From NCBI GenBank assembly GCA_963920765.1, contig OY987251.1:12031219-12095218 (forward strand): a stretch of 64,000 nucleotides of DNA, written 5' to 3'. Shown in pieces: positions 44,567 through 56,753 of this stretch (position 1 is its first letter; every line of letters begins with the position of its first letter). The notes under the pieces were generated by a model that did not search any database, was not told where the DNA came from, and saw only the letters and a list, made by a program, of their open reading frames with translations. Origin of the DNA: Ulota crispa. Taxonomy: Eukaryota; Streptophyta; Bryopsida; Orthotrichales; Orthotrichaceae. The translations under genes and the position numbers were made by a program.

Positions 44567-44575
44567 TATTTATAG
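44567..44575 (-). promoter_or_regulatory. Candidate TATA box of the F-box gene
   Basis: CTATAAATA on the minus strand lies about 420 bases upstream of the start codon. The same 9-mer occurs on the plus strand at 44538-44546, so the pair forms a 38-bp inverted arrangement. No gene is seen on the plus side. Confidence 0.45.
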
Positions 44576-44653
44576 CCGTGCTAGCGTCATTCGGAACTCT
44601 GAGCGGCGGACTGTCTGTCATCTCAACACTTTTTACTTAGGAAGCTTATTCTA

Positions 44654-46054
44654 GGGAATTGCTAAATCCACCACACTTTTTGCTAAATCCATCGCACTTT
44701 TTGCTAAATTCATTACATTTTTTTTTGCTAAATCTGCCGCATGGCATCATGTTTAGGGATTCCATAAGAAAAGTATGGAAAATTTCATGTTTATTGAATG
44801 ATGATGGCATATATTCTTATTTTATGATTATTTATATCTTAAGTTATGGAAGTTAACCCCTAAAGGACCATGGCCTTTATTTTGTCAAAAGACACTTAAA
44901 GCTGCCACCTCTATGGCAAAAAGTAAAAAAGTTTGAAAATCAAGCATTTTGCATATCTGACCGTAGGATCTTGTGCTAAACTACTATAAGTATGTGTCAT
45001 ACAAAACTCAAGAACTTTGACCGCACAGATTGGAAGATATTTGCATTTAAAAAGTAAAAAACAACTTTTTTTGCACCTTGATTGACTAGATTTTTTAACT
45101 TTGAACATTTTTAACTTAAAATTTTTGCACCACAAAGTTTGGAATTCTATTTTTTCATGGTGGGAAGTTGAGTTGGGAATCTTGGGAAAAAATTTCAAAA
45201 AAGAATACTTAATTTTCATTCTTTAAAAAAACATTAGTTAGAAGAAGGTATGAGATTGAAGAAAAACTTGAATTGCTAATAACCCTGCAATGGAATTGAA
45301 ACACAATAATCCCAACAGTGAGATTGTTCTAGAAAGCAAACTTCACCCTCTCCGACAATTTTTTTTGAAAAAATGTTAAATCTGCATTCAAAAATGGAGT
45401 TCATAAGTTATTTTTTCAAGAAGATGCTTGAGTTGCCCAAAAAACAAGATTGTCCATAACTTTCTCATAACTAGTCCAAATAGAATGAATCAAAGCTTCA
45501 GAAGTAGATAAAGATATAATGTATGAGAAATTAAATTAAATTTTTTTTCAAGTTTTTATAAGAATTTTTTTTGCTACCCCTAGTTCCCAAATTTGTGCTT
45601 ATTTGGGCATAACTTTTGCTCCCTGGCATCAATTGGAATAAAAGTTAGATTCCCCAAAAGCTAATGTGTTTTTCTATCTTCAAAAAAAGTTTCAAAAAAT
45701 TAGGACAAAAATTGAGGCCGTAGGTGTTTACCCAAAATCCCGTTTGTCCCCCAAAGGGACAATGGTCCTTTAGGGGTTAAGTCAAGTAAAAAAAAAAGGA
45801 AAAAGTGGATAAAGAAAAAAAAGAAACAGTGGAAGAGTGGATAAAGAAACATCAAAAGAGTGGATAAGAAAAGAAACAATAAAGAAAATAGCGGAGCACG
45901 TCTACCATCATCACTAAATAAAAATGGTCATCTTATAAATACAAAATTTGCCCTTCTTTTCTTTAGATAACTCCTAAATATGGAACAATGTGGTGGGGAC
46001 TTAGCAAAAAGTGGGGTGGATTTAGCAAAAAGTGGGGTGGATTTAGCAATTCCC
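44654..46054. mobile_element. Outer element with GGGAATTGCTAAATCC ends, split by a TTAA element
   Basis: The left arm begins GGGAATTGCTAAATCCACC and holds three more GCTAAAT-C repeats to about 44740. The right arm (about 45965-46054) is the complement, ending GGTGGATTTAGCAATTCCC. The interior is largely the TTAA-flanked element at 44857-45776. No convincing target duplication is seen. Confidence 0.7.
44857..45776. mobile_element. TTAA-flanked piggyBac-like element, subfamily C
   Basis: The ends are CCCCTAAAGGACCATGG and CAATGGTCCTTTAGGGG, with TTAA on both sides (44853-44856 and 45777-45780). It has interior blocks in common with 32489-33421 (TCAAAAAAT, GTCCCCCAAAGGGACAATGG). No transposase frame is visible. 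Confidence 0.85.
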
Positions 46055-46069
46055 TTTGTATATGGCTCA

Positions 46070-46570
46070 GAGCATTTCCACCGGTGACTCCAAAGCTGGA
46101 CTCGCCAGACTAGGTTTCCAAGGGCCTCTGAGTGAATAATGCACAGGGCTCGGTTCAAATGTCCACCGGTGGCTCATTTGATTAATGCAACAGACTGTTT
46201 TCTGCAAGAAACATGGCCTTGTTGGCTTGGGTTGACAAGGTAACGCTATATTCTCTGCCACGCATGCACATGCGATTTAGGGTCAGCACCCTTCCATTGG
46301 CAGTATTCTTGCTACGCAGGCACATGGGGCCTTAGACAGCTCATCACTCCGCTCCCTCCCAACATTGTGTCAAAACGCATCATTGAAGCGACCGCAATTC
46401 AAGCGTGCTACTAGAATGAATTCTCCCGGCGGGTGACTGTCCCTGGCACTATGTTTGGCAAGGCCGCTCACAAAAGTCCTTAGTTCATGCCATCGGTGGA
46501 CATTGAACCCATGAACAGTCCTCCACTCTTACACTATTTGCCTGGTTGGAGTCCACCAATAGAGATGCTC
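46070..46570. mobile_element. Harbinger-like MITE with GAGCAT ends
   Basis: The ends are GAGCATTTCCACCGGTGACTCC and GGAGTCCACCAATAGAGATGCTC, flanked by TCA at 46067-46069 and 46571-46573. The CCACCGGTG core resembles the ends of 20052-20663. Confidence 0.82.
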
Positions 46571-47000
46571 TCATGAGCTATGTTTGGGGAGAACCAACTT
46601 TTAGTTTCAAGCTAGCTGACATTTTTTGAGAATTGCCAAAATCAAATGAAAGTTGGCAAATTTGCTTCCAACCATAAAAATATGGTTTCCAGAAAATAGT
46701 CAAGTTACAATTTCATCTTTAGGAAATTTAGGTGAACTTGCACTTGGAGATGAGGAAATGGGCCAAATAAAGTTTGAAATTGTGGAAAATCAACCTATGA
46801 ATTTTTTCATGATAAGGAAATTTCCAATCTTCTACACAGAAATCAAATATTTTTTGAACATGTGCAAAGAACATCCTCACTTCTCAAATGTTAGAATGAG
46901 GGTAGATTCTATCAAAATCTTGCCAAACCCAAAATTAACCTCACTCTCACAAGTAGTTACACGGTGCAAAAATTAAAAAATTAAAAAAGCAAAAAATAAG
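46571..47000. other. Intergenic, one 107-codon frame not accepted
   Basis: The frame at 46653-46976 begins at a TTG and is AT-rich. It shows no domain. The surrounding TTGGCAAATTTGCTTCCAAC resembles a phrase near 47735, so the region may be a repeat. Confidence 0.4.
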
Positions 47001-47095
47001 AGTGAGGTGGATGAATAGATGAGTGGGTGAATAAGTGAGAGGGGAGTGGATGAGTGGGTGAGTGGATGAATGGGTGAGTGGATGAATGGGTGATG
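47001..47095. repeat. Degenerate GGATGA(A/G)TGGGTGAGT minisatellite
   Basis: About six imperfect units of 12-16 bp. Confidence 0.9.
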
Positions 47096-48113
47096 GTTAA
47101 TGGGATAAACGGTGCACTTGGTGCATCAATCCTTGGAGGACACATGCATTGAACTATAAACCCTAACTTTGGAAGCTCAAGTCTTGACTTCCAACTCATG
47201 TACAAACTAGACTCCAAAAAATGTGTGGACTTCTAGTGTATAATCCAAACAATTTTTGAAAAGTGAATATTTGGTCCCAAGATGGTGGGATTTAACTTGG
47301 TTAAATCCAATCAAGGATACATAAGCAGTGCAAGTCAACAATAAATCCTTTTAAAGTACAATAGTTTGAGAGCAAATTTGGCATAAAATAATTCTCCAAA
47401 ATTTTGTCTAATTATTCTATAAATTATTCTCCAAAAATGCCCAATGCCAAACAAATAAAAAAGTTGAAATGCCAAATATTGTAAAAGTCATTAAGCTTAA
47501 CCAACAATAGAAGATCAAGGTTGATTCCAAGAAGGCTCAGTCTACTGCAAATTTTATACCAAGGGCTAGTTTTAGAAAGTGAAAGATGCTTAGAAAAAGG
47601 TTTAATTCTACTAATTTTTTTGGTTGAATGCCAAATGATAACAAACTTTGTTGAAAGTGCTTAATCTTGTTTAATTTTGAAATCTGATGGCAAATTGGTT
47701 TTTTCTCAAAAAATAACTAATTAGGCAAAGACTTGCCAAATCTGCTCTCAACCTACAGTATAAAAAATTTTGCATTAGTTGGGACTTCAAAGTAACTTGA
47801 TTTTTAGGTTGGTGTGGCCTTGATCATTACCTTGTTTTGCTATATCATGCACATGGTAAACAAAAGGTAAATCTTTTTGTAGCATTTGTAAGAAGAAAGA
47901 AATCCGATATAATGTATTGAAATTTAGATTTCAATTGAACTAATTATTTGAACTTAAGAAATCAATTGAGTGAAAAAAAAATCAAAGGTTATTGGCCGAC
48001 CAAAAAGTACATGACTAGACCATGACTGATGAAAAATTAAAATAAAAAAAAAACCAAAATGATCATAAATGAGTAGGAAATTAACTGATTTTTTTTATAA
48101 AACCTCCCCAGAC
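47096..48113. other. Intergenic, nothing recognised
   Basis: AT-rich DNA without a supportable gene or clear repeat ends. Confidence 0.4.
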
Positions 48114-48296
48114 CAATGTATGGGGAGAGCCAAAATAACAATAGAAAGTTAACCGATTGAAATGGGGAAAAAACGGTTTAAAATTTACAAAAACAGCTAA
48201 AAGCCGATAAATTTCTGAAAATTTTCTGGTTGAAAATGAGAAATGTAGGATTTTTGCCAAAGGAGCTCAAAATCTCCATGCACATTGTCCTGGAGA
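48114..48296 (+). repeat. Dispersed repeat, 'AATGTxxxGGGAGA' family
   Basis: It begins CCAATGTATGGGGAGAGCC and ends AATCTCCATGCACATTG, its near complement. The body matches 16895-17135 (GAAATGGGGAAAAAAC, GAAAATGAGAAATGTAGG, TTTTTGCCAAA). Confidence 0.75.
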
Positions 48297-48333
48297 TCGC
48301 TCCAAACCACAACAGAGATTCGTCAACCAAAGA

Positions 48334-50673
48334 CTGTGATATCAGGCTTGGTTTACTGCACATACATTGATCTGGGCCCCGCTCCTGTCAGGGCCAAAAA
48401 TAAATTGTCTCCCTGGCTGCCCTGCTGCCCCTTGCGACTGAACTGCCCAGAGCGACTCAAGCTTTGGTCAAGCTCATGTGGTCAAGTTAGGAAGTGGAAA
48501 TCAAAATAGGGAAAATATCAAAAATGACCCTGACAATTGGCCATATTTCAAAAGTAACCCTCACAAATTCAAAATATCAAAAATAGGCCCCCATCATCAG
48601 CCTTTAAAATTTGTTTTTTCCTTGTTCTTGCGACATGCATCCAACAGTGTCAAGAGGTAAGAAAAGTTTGGATAGAGATGGGTAGACCAATGAAAAGCAC
48701 ACATTCATCTATATAATGTACTAATATTAGTATCTTTCATCCATATTATGGCAAATTTGGTGCACACTCGAGCATGCACATGGTGGATTCATCCAATTTC
48801 TCACCCAAGATTTCTAGTGTTATGGTTACCATGCACAAATTTAGGTAAGATTTTGGTAAAAATTTGCAAAGAATTTAAATGCTGCTCATCATATATCAAA
48901 AGTAGGCCTTGCAACTAAGGCGACCACAATTTTGTGCATGTTTATTTATGGGAATTAGTATATGCACACGGGGGGGAGGTACATTTTAGATATAAACCAT
49001 CAAAGTTGAATTTGGGAAATTTGAATTCTAATTTGGATTTAGATATCTAGATTTAGCCTTGAAGCACAATGAAGGTTACAATTGAACAATGCTCAATGGA
49101 AAAGCTTTGCTAGGGGACAAATCATTACTTTTACCCTTGTTTGTAAGAAAAAACTAAACTTTTCCATTGGTTTTGTTCAATTGTAACCTTTGTTGTGCTT
49201 CAAGGCTAAATCTAGATATCTAAATCCAAATTAGAATTCAAATTTCCCAAATTCAACTTTGATGGTTTATATCTAAAATGTACCTCCCCCCCGTGTGCAT
49301 ATACTAATTCCCATAAATAAACATGCACAAAATTGTGGTCGCCTTAGTTGCAAGGCCTACTTTTGATATATGATGAGCAGCATTTAAATTCTTTGCAAAT
49401 TTTTACCAAAATCTTACCTAAATTTGTGCATGGTAACCATAACACTAGAAATCTTGGGTGAGAAATTAGATGAATCCACCATGTGCATGCCCGAGTGTGC
49501 ACCAAATTTGCCATAATATGGATGAAAGATACTAATATTAGTACATTATATAGATGAATGTGTGCTTTTCATTGGTCTACCCATCTCTATCCAAACTTTT
49601 CTTACCTCTTGACACTGTTGGATGCATGTCGCAAGAACAAGGAAAAAACAAATTTAAAGGCTGATGATGGGGGCCTATTTTTGATATTTTGGATTTGTGA
49701 GGGTTACTTTTGAAATATGGCCAATTGTCAGGGTCATTTTTGATGTTTTCCCATCAAAATATTGGCATAAATTTCAAAGCTCTAATTGCAAGCATTTGGT
49801 CACAATAAATTTTCAAGTCCAAAACCACTAAAATTGTATAGTTGTGAGTAGGAGATGCTACAAACAACTCTTAGTGAAGTCTTTAGTGTGCTCATACGCT
49901 CATAACACTAACTTGAGGAGTTCTTAAATAGTGAGATAGGGCACTCAAAACTATCATGTCAATCACCCAAAACCATCACTTTGTCACCCAAAACCAATTC
50001 TTTTCTACACCTAGAAATGACTGACAAAATTATGTGTCACACTTGCTTGTAAGCAATGCCTTTGGGGACACCCACAGAGAGGAATGATGCTACCTTACAA
50101 AAAAATCAATTTAGACACTTTTAGTCAATTTGGACGTGTCAATTTGGACCAATTTTTTTGTAAGGTAGTGTCATCCCTCTCCGTGGGTGTCCCCAGAGGC
50201 ATTGCCTACAAGCAAGTGTGACACATAATTTTGTCAGTCATTTCTAGGTGTAGAAAAGAATTGGTTTTGGGTGACAAAGTGATGGTTTTGGGTGATTGAC
50301 ATGATAGTTTTGAGTGCCCTATCTCACTATTTAAGAACTCCTCAAGTTAGTGTTATGAGCGTATGAGCACACTAAAGACTTCACTAAGAGTTGTTTGTAG
50401 CATCTCCTACTCACAACTATACAATTTTAGTGATTTTGGACTTAAAAATTTATTGTGACCAAATGCTTGCGATTAGAGCTTTGAAATTTATGCCAATATT
50501 TTGATTTCCACTTCCTAACTTGACCACATGAAGCTTGACCAAAGCTTGAGTCGCTCTAGGCAGTTTAGTTGCAAGGGACAGTAGGGCAGCCAGGGAGATA
50601 GTTTATTTTTGGCCCTGACAGGGGCGGGGCCCAGATTGACGTATGTGCAATAAACCAAGCCGTGATATCACAG
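48334..50673. mobile_element. Large foldback element, centre near 50125, interrupted by a MULE
   Basis: The left arm is 48334-48508 plus 49762 to about 50110; the right arm is about 50130-50673. The ends read CTGTGATATCAGGCTTGG and its near complement. Arms of about 520 bp are highly similar through the CTGACAGGGGCGGGGC, AGTCGCTCTAG and CTTCACTAAGAG regions. The left arm is split at 48508 by a 1,244-bp MULE-type element. No target duplication of the outer element was identified and no coding frame is present. Confidence 0.88.
48509..49752. mobile_element. MULE-type foldback, 1,244 bp with perfect 9-bp TSD
   Basis: ATCAAAATA occurs directly at 48500-48508 and 49753-49761. The ends are GGGAAAATATCAAAAATGAC and the complement of GGGAAAACATCAAAAATGAC. 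The arms are about 600 bp, nearly identical, and meet near 49130. The intact right arm of the surrounding palindrome carries a single copy of the target sequence. There is no transposase frame. Confidence 0.95.
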
Positions 50674-50867
50674 GAAAAGATCTTCCAAAGCCGGCGGGCG
50701 GGAAAAATGCATGCAAAATGCACTTACTTTAGCAACTCCACATCATTATTCTAACTGTAGCTTGACGAGCTCTACTGGCTCTATAGCTACATGCACAAGA
50801 TACTTTAGAAACTTATCCACAAAAATCTAATTTTTTTGAAGAATTTGGGCTACGAAAATTGTTGTAA

Positions 50868-51200
50868 GGTATGAAGCTTGAACTCCGTTAGGGCACTAAA
50901 ATCACTCACCTTCCCAAATGAACTTTGCCAGTACATGTCTTATTCATAACCTTTCAGAAATGTACAGCAGATATACATTTGAAAAGGTGGGCGGTTTTAG
51001 AACCCTATGATCTTTCCACTTCAAATTTTCATAACAAATTCCACATTGTTTTGAAAAATACAGAACAATTTGAGTTAGATGCCAATTCCTCTTGTCATTC
51101 AAGAAAAATTTACTAAAAAAATATTTCAAGAAGTTTCACCTCCCAAAATAAGTTTCAGCCCTTATGTAGTCAGTTTATGAGCCTCTTACCTTCGCGGAAA
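50868..51200 (+). repeat. Dispersed repeat shared with 58440-59226
   Basis: It shares, in order, GGCACTAAAATCACTCACC, AATGAAC, TATTCATA, ATATACATTTGA, GGTTTTAGA, ATTCCACATTGTT, GAGTTAGATG and ATGAGCCTCTTACCTT with the second copy. Neither terminal repeats nor coding potential were found. Confidence 0.8.
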
Positions 51201-53097
51201 ACAGCAGAGCCTCATTCAAGGGGATGCGAGTATGCGACTATGCGACATGATCCGTGCCCAAAGGATGAGCCATGCATGCGGTCACCGGTGACCGACGATG
51301 GCCGATTGAGTCGGTGACGGTTGAGAAAAGTTTGAGTGCAGTTGATGATATGCTAGGACTAGGACTCTTTCTCTTATTTTAGATATACTTTGCAAGTTGT
51401 GTTGACATAATGACATGTACTGTTGTAAATTTTTAGATTCCAGGACAAAAATATCCATCCTTTACTCAGATCCTTCCCTGACATAGTCAAATAGTCACCA
51501 AAATTAGAAATCAGAACCAAAATGATCTACACGGAATTTTGCATTTAGGTAGCCCTACACTAATTTCCTGACATTTTACACTAAATAAATACTTACTGTT
51601 ACTACATTATTTTTTATCAAAAATTACTGTAGCTAGCAAGTTTTAAAGGGTCTAGCAACAACAACAAAGTTGCAGAAATATAAACTATATAAACTAATAG
51701 CATCCAAATTTATAAATCATGTGAATTCCTTGTATCTAGAAAGTTCCATGTGCCTTCAAGTGGCCAAACTATGAGTTATGAGGTAATTTTCTATGGTAAG
51801 ACGACCTAATTATTAAGGTAACCTAAAAATACGACAACATTCTTTAGGGATTCTTTGTGGTAGTATAAGAAGGCATGGTATTAGTTTGTTTAAATATTTT
51901 TATATAAATAGGAAACTCTCAACAAGAAACCTCTTTCTTTACATTGTAAACAACTTCAAGCATTCAGAATCCATGTAGGTAGAAAAATCCATCCACCTAT
52001 CCAACCCCCTATTTATTCCATTTGCTTGCCCTCAATATAAATTTCCTAAAATAATTGATTGTTTGATGACGGGCCCTTCTTGCACTATACACAAATTTAA
52101 AATAGGCCTTTGCATAAACAATTGTTGATTTTAGCCAAATGTTCTCAAGAAAATAAAAAATTGCATATTATTCACTTTTAATCCATGTTTCAAGACTTGA
52201 AGTTAGTTAGTTAACCTTTAAAGGTCTCTGCATCCATAAAGTGGATGCATCTTGGTCAATCCTAATTGTAACTTTCAAAATTTCAATTTTTGGTACGTAG
52301 TTCAAATTAAGAAAATGAAACTTGAGAAGTTTCCTTTCTAATTCATTTATTTTTTTGAAAAATGTCAAAAATTGAAAGAATTATTGCCATTGAAAGCTCA
52401 AAGTATTAGAATCCAAATAACACAATATGGTCTATTGTTCATTCATATTTTCTACTCTTTAAATGCATTTTAAATACAAACTACAAAATTATGTTTCTCA
52501 TTCTACCATTCATTTATGGAAGAACTTATAGCTTTAAAAAATACATATTTTGATTGATATGATTTTATTTCCACTTTTAGTTTTGAAAAATCACAATAAT
52601 TCAAATTTTCCATCAAATTTATTGAAAAAAACAACACAAATAGAAGTTGAACTTGTCTTCCAATAAAAAATATCAAAACTTTATAAATTAATTAAATGTA
52701 AGGATAAACTTGGTTTGATAGTCAAATTTGACTTTAAACTCTTTGTTGTGGCTGTTTTGGGTGTAAAAAATAAAATAACCAATTGAAAAAAATTCACACT
52801 GATCTTTAAAGCTATTGATACCTCTCAAAAAAAATTCAAGGAATTTGGATTTTTTTTGCTAATTTAACTTATTTATGTTCATTTTTTGAAAAAAAATGAT
52901 AACAATTACAAATTTACATGAAACAAATTGAAATTTCTTGTAGTGATATATCATTCATAGTTTTAAGTAATAAAAATATGAAATTGTTGTTTAAACTCAC
53001 TTTATAAGGCAAAATTAAGCTTAGACATGAATTTTGACCAATTCAAAATGGATCAAGTCCTTCAGCGGTTAAAATATGATGAAGTTAGACTAGAAGG
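51201..53097. other. Intergenic, nothing recognised
   Basis: Very AT-rich from about 52100. No gene, no clear inverted repeats. Confidence 0.4.
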
Positions 53098-53345
53098 CAA
53101 TGTTTGGGGAGAATTGGCGATTATAGTATTGTTAGCTAGTTGGAATTGCAAAAAACCGTATTGAAAATAGAAACCTCCGGATAAAAAATTGGTCCTCTCC
53201 TCAAAAAAATCTAAACATAGCATATTATAGTAGAAATTCAAAAAATTTACAAAAAATAACCAATGCATGTTAGTGAAAATCCGGTTAAAACTGGGAAATG
53301 CTAGATTTCAACTAGTGAAGCTAAAATTTCTCCCATAACATTGCT
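53098..53345 (+). repeat. Dispersed repeat, 'CAATGTTTGGGGAGA' family
   Basis: The ends are CAATGTTTGGGGAGAATTGG and TTTCTCCCATAACATTG. The interior shares AAAACTGGGAAATGCTAGAT and AAGTGAAGCT-like phrases with 35140-35365. Confidence 0.7.
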
Positions 53346-53384
53346 AAAGGGCCCTTCAAAAAAAAACTCTAAAACATTCATAAG

Positions 53385-53796
53385 GGGATTGGTATGTCTT
53401 CCACATCCTTTGAGGTATTTTGCCACCCTCTCGGGGTAAATTTTAGCTTTCTACCATCAAATAGTTGAATTTGAGAATTTGGAATTCAGATTTGAACTTA
53501 GAGAACTTGATTTTGTTTAGAACCATAAAAAAAAGTTGTAATTGAACAACAAGCAATGAAAAAGCTTAGTTAGGAGGAAAAGTACTACTTTTACTTTTGT
53601 TTATAAAAGAAGATTAGCCTTTTCATTGGTGTTGCTCAATTAGAACCTTTTTATGATTTTAGACTGAATCACGGTCTCTAAGTCCATATCTGAATTCCAA
53701 GTTATCATATCCAGCTATTCAATGATATAATCCTAAAATTTACCCCAAGAGGGTGATAAAATAGCTGAAAGGATGTGGTAGACATATCGATCTCCT
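53385..53796. mobile_element. MULE-type foldback, 412 bp
   Basis: The flanks are ATTCATAAG (53376-53384) and ATTCATAAT (53797-53805). The ends are GGGATTGGTATGTCTTCCAC and the complement of AGGAGATCGATATGTCTACC. The arms run inward through GGGGTAAATTTTAG to a centre near 53590. Confidence 0.85.
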
Positions 53797-54174
53797 ATTC
53801 ATAATCATGTACATTAAAAAAAACCATTATGTATTAATTTTAGAGAGTATTTTTATGTGAGGGCAATTTAGTACCCCCTACCACCTGGACCCCCCAAGTC
53901 AGAGTCAACCTTAATTGGGATATACTTATTCTTTGTAATGTTTGCATCCTCCATCAATAAAGGTATTTTCTTTGATTGGCAATATCCATCGCATGTTCAA
54001 TACATGGTTTGGTCACTAAAAGAAAACAACGTTAAAACCCTCTAAATTATGTAAAGTAGTTTATGTTGAACTTCATGTTTCCAATGCAAAATTTTATTTA
54101 ATAGCATAAAATTTTACATTGTTCAACAATTTTTTGCGTTTGAAACATGAAGCTCAACATAAATTGCCTTTCAT

Positions 54175-54425
54175 AATTTAGCAGGTTCCAATGCAATTTT
54201 TTTACTAGTGGGGAAAAATTTGAGATTTTTTGATTGATTTTCTTCAATTCCCGTATTACACTGGTTTTTAATAGGAAATATTTCAATTATTTTCTCTATT
54301 TCATCCTATAAATAAAACATATAAAGATTTTTAACCAGTTTTTAAGCTATGTTTATAAATTAGGAACGGTTTTTTCTCATTTCAGCCGGCTAAGTTTGAA
54401 CTAGCGGTCGGTTTACCATGCTTCA
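54175..54425 (-). repeat. Dispersed repeat, inverted 'AACCGGTT' family
   Basis: Read on the minus strand it contains GAAATGAGAAAAAACCG, AAAAACTGGTTAAAAATC and GAAATAGAGAAAATAA, as in 17491-17712 and 57778-57996. The adjacent 54036-54190 is a short foldback (TTATGTTGAACTTCATGTTT and complement). Confidence 0.65.
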
Positions 54426-54897
54426 ATACTTTGGCATATAGTACTTTGAAATTCCGTCTTTGAAGTTCTGGACCAATCTCCCTTACAGTTTTAGTGCCAT
54501 GCAGGACACAAAGAAATGTCCACAGGTGGCATGAAAATCAAGGTGTTCAATTAGTTGCATTACTCGTGTGTCTCTTAGTTAGATTAACCGAAGTGGTTTA
54601 ATCCCTGTTTTTGGACTTAGATCGTAGTTTCAATGTTAGTGTGGTACATTAGGCAGTGTTATGCTAAACAAAAAGACTATAAAGCTTTCAAACAAAGAAT
54701 TTAAAAATCTTACCTAACATATTGATTGGTGATATTCACAAGGATGAGCTAGCTCAAGAATCAACAATAATAGACTGGTGGATTTGGGACAGTCCTGCAG
54801 AGTGCTCAAATACCTTTCATTATTTGGAGTTTTGGATGCACCTACAGTGGCAATCATCAATTTACTGACGGGTCCGGGATCGTTGCTCCAGACCTAA

Positions 54898-55326
54898 GAG
54901 CATCATCAACCCGTACACCCGGGTTCAGGAGTGGGAAGTGGGAACTGGTCGCTCTTGTGCTGCTCCTTGTCCCCTAATTTTATAGTTCAATTCATTCGAC
55001 AATTTTTTCCATTTTTGTCGCAATTTTTATTGCAAATCTAAATACAAAAGAAAGTCACTTGCAAGCACTTGCAAGTTGTTGTAAAGAATTTGTGGGCTAT
55101 TGCAAGCAATGTGTCATTCTATCAACAAACGTGGTGGAAGTTTTAGGACACTACAAAATGAGCAGATTTGTCATTTGAGGATTTTGTTTTGTTAAGGCCA
55201 TCTCCTAGTTATGTGTTATTGTGGTTGCTTTGGAGCCCTAAAGATACCTCATTCTCCCACATAATTAGCCTCCACCAACAAAAATGAATTTAAAATTGCA
55301 TCCCTTGTCTTGGGTTGATGATAGTA
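54898..55326. mobile_element. Harbinger-like MITE with GAGCATCATCAACCC end
   Basis: The left end is GAGCATCATCAACCC and the right end GGGTTGATGATAGTA. TAA flanks both sides (54895-54897 and 55327-55329). The left end matches 41919-42320. Confidence 0.75.
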
Positions 55327-55386
55327 TAAGCCCTCTAGGCATAAAAGGCTAAAGGCTACCAAAATAACAAATAGTTGTCTATAGTA

Positions 55387-55674
55387 AATATCGTGTTTAG
55401 GTTGCCTTAACAATTAGGTTGTCTTACCCTGGTAAGTTACCTAATGATCCATCACTTGCAACTTGGAGGCACATGCAACTCTCTAGATATTGAGATTTCA
55501 CATGGTTTACATATTGGATGTTGCTAGTTTGTGTTTCTGCATCTACATTGTTATTGCTAGGCCTTTTTAAAAATTGTTCATGGCAATAAATTTTAAGTAG
55601 CAGCAATTAACATTTACAATTTTACATGCTGTAAAATGTCAATGATTTAGTGTGAGGCAACCTAAACCCAATAT
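55387..55674. mobile_element. MITE with TTTAGGTTGCC ends
   Basis: The ends are AATATCGTGTTTAGGTTGCC and GGCAACCTAAACCCAATATT. It is the same family as the element in the DUF1995 gene at 2310-2595. Confidence 0.85.
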
Positions 55675-56753
55675 TCAATGCTGATTCTACCGCAACATCC
55701 TTGTGTCAAAAATCCTTAAAGTAGTTGCTCTAAAACCGTCACTTTAAGGGTTGTTATGGATTTTCATGTGCTTTTCAAGACATGAAGATTTTTTGCCTAA
55801 TTTTTTGTTAAAGAGAAATGGATGCTAAATGTAACCCAATTTTTTCCATATTTTTTGAAGCATTATCGAATTGTTAATGAATTTTCAAAGATTTTTGTAG
55901 TAGGCACCTATCTATGACCCTAGGTCTCCCATAAAGCGTCCCCTTGCAACTTGTAAAGAGATCAAGTGAATAGAGGAGTATGATTGGCCCTTGCAAAAAA
56001 ATACACCTTTTCTTTTAAGACTAAGAAGGGTCCATTCAAGAACCATCTCATATTCATTCTTGGACGGGCTATGGATAGCTTCAAATGTGAGGGTTGCAAT
56101 TAGAGCCGACTACCTTAAATAACAAGTACAGTGACCAACTTTGACGAAGGAAACTCTGCTGAACAATCGTCCTCAATATTTGTTGTAAAACGGAGAGCTC
56201 TTGGGATGACAAGAATTTCATAGGTGTTTTGATTTGTGAAGCTCCAAAAGTACAACCTGATTCTCAAGTATGGCTATTCCATTCTTTCACCCCAAAAAGG
56301 CTGCAGTACTTCAATCTCATTGTGAACTTGTGAGGGCATCTCTTGTAGCATGCTTTCCAAGCTCTGGAAAAATGAGGTTTCACGGGGAGAATGACGCGGA
56401 TCTTCACGGCAAGGCTTGAAATTCTCCTACAACATGGGAGGTTTTAGGGCTTGCACCTGTATTACAACAAATTACATGAGTACACCTGGCTATGGAGTGG
56501 GGTCTTGCGTGAACAGTGTGTGAACAGTGCTTGACAGGGACCGCGAAGGAGGCCTGGAGAAAGCTTGAATTTGACAGGAACAAGGCTCAATCTAAAGGCC
56601 CCGCGACCTGCACATGGATGCATTGAGTGCTATTGGGGACTTGAAACGCAAAAGCCATTACAGCTAGGGAGCGCAGGGTTGTGTTGACGTACTACAAGAG
56701 ATGCTCTGACATAGCCACACAGCATCCAAAAATTGCTAGCCAGGATGAACTGA
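55675..56753. other. Intergenic, GC-richer from 56100, no gene accepted
   Basis: 56100-56700 looks less repetitive than its surroundings but contains no frame with a domain. A 91-codon frame at 56681-56956 begins at TTG and runs into the next MITE. Confidence 0.35.

Noticed and set aside
46653-46976. 107-codon plus-strand frame
   Set aside because: Starts at TTG, AT-rich, no domain, and flanked by phrases repeated near 47735.
48334-50673. 9-bp target duplication for the outer palindrome
   Set aside because: Only a weak CCAAAG match was found on the two sides at unequal distances, so I do not assign it to MULEs.
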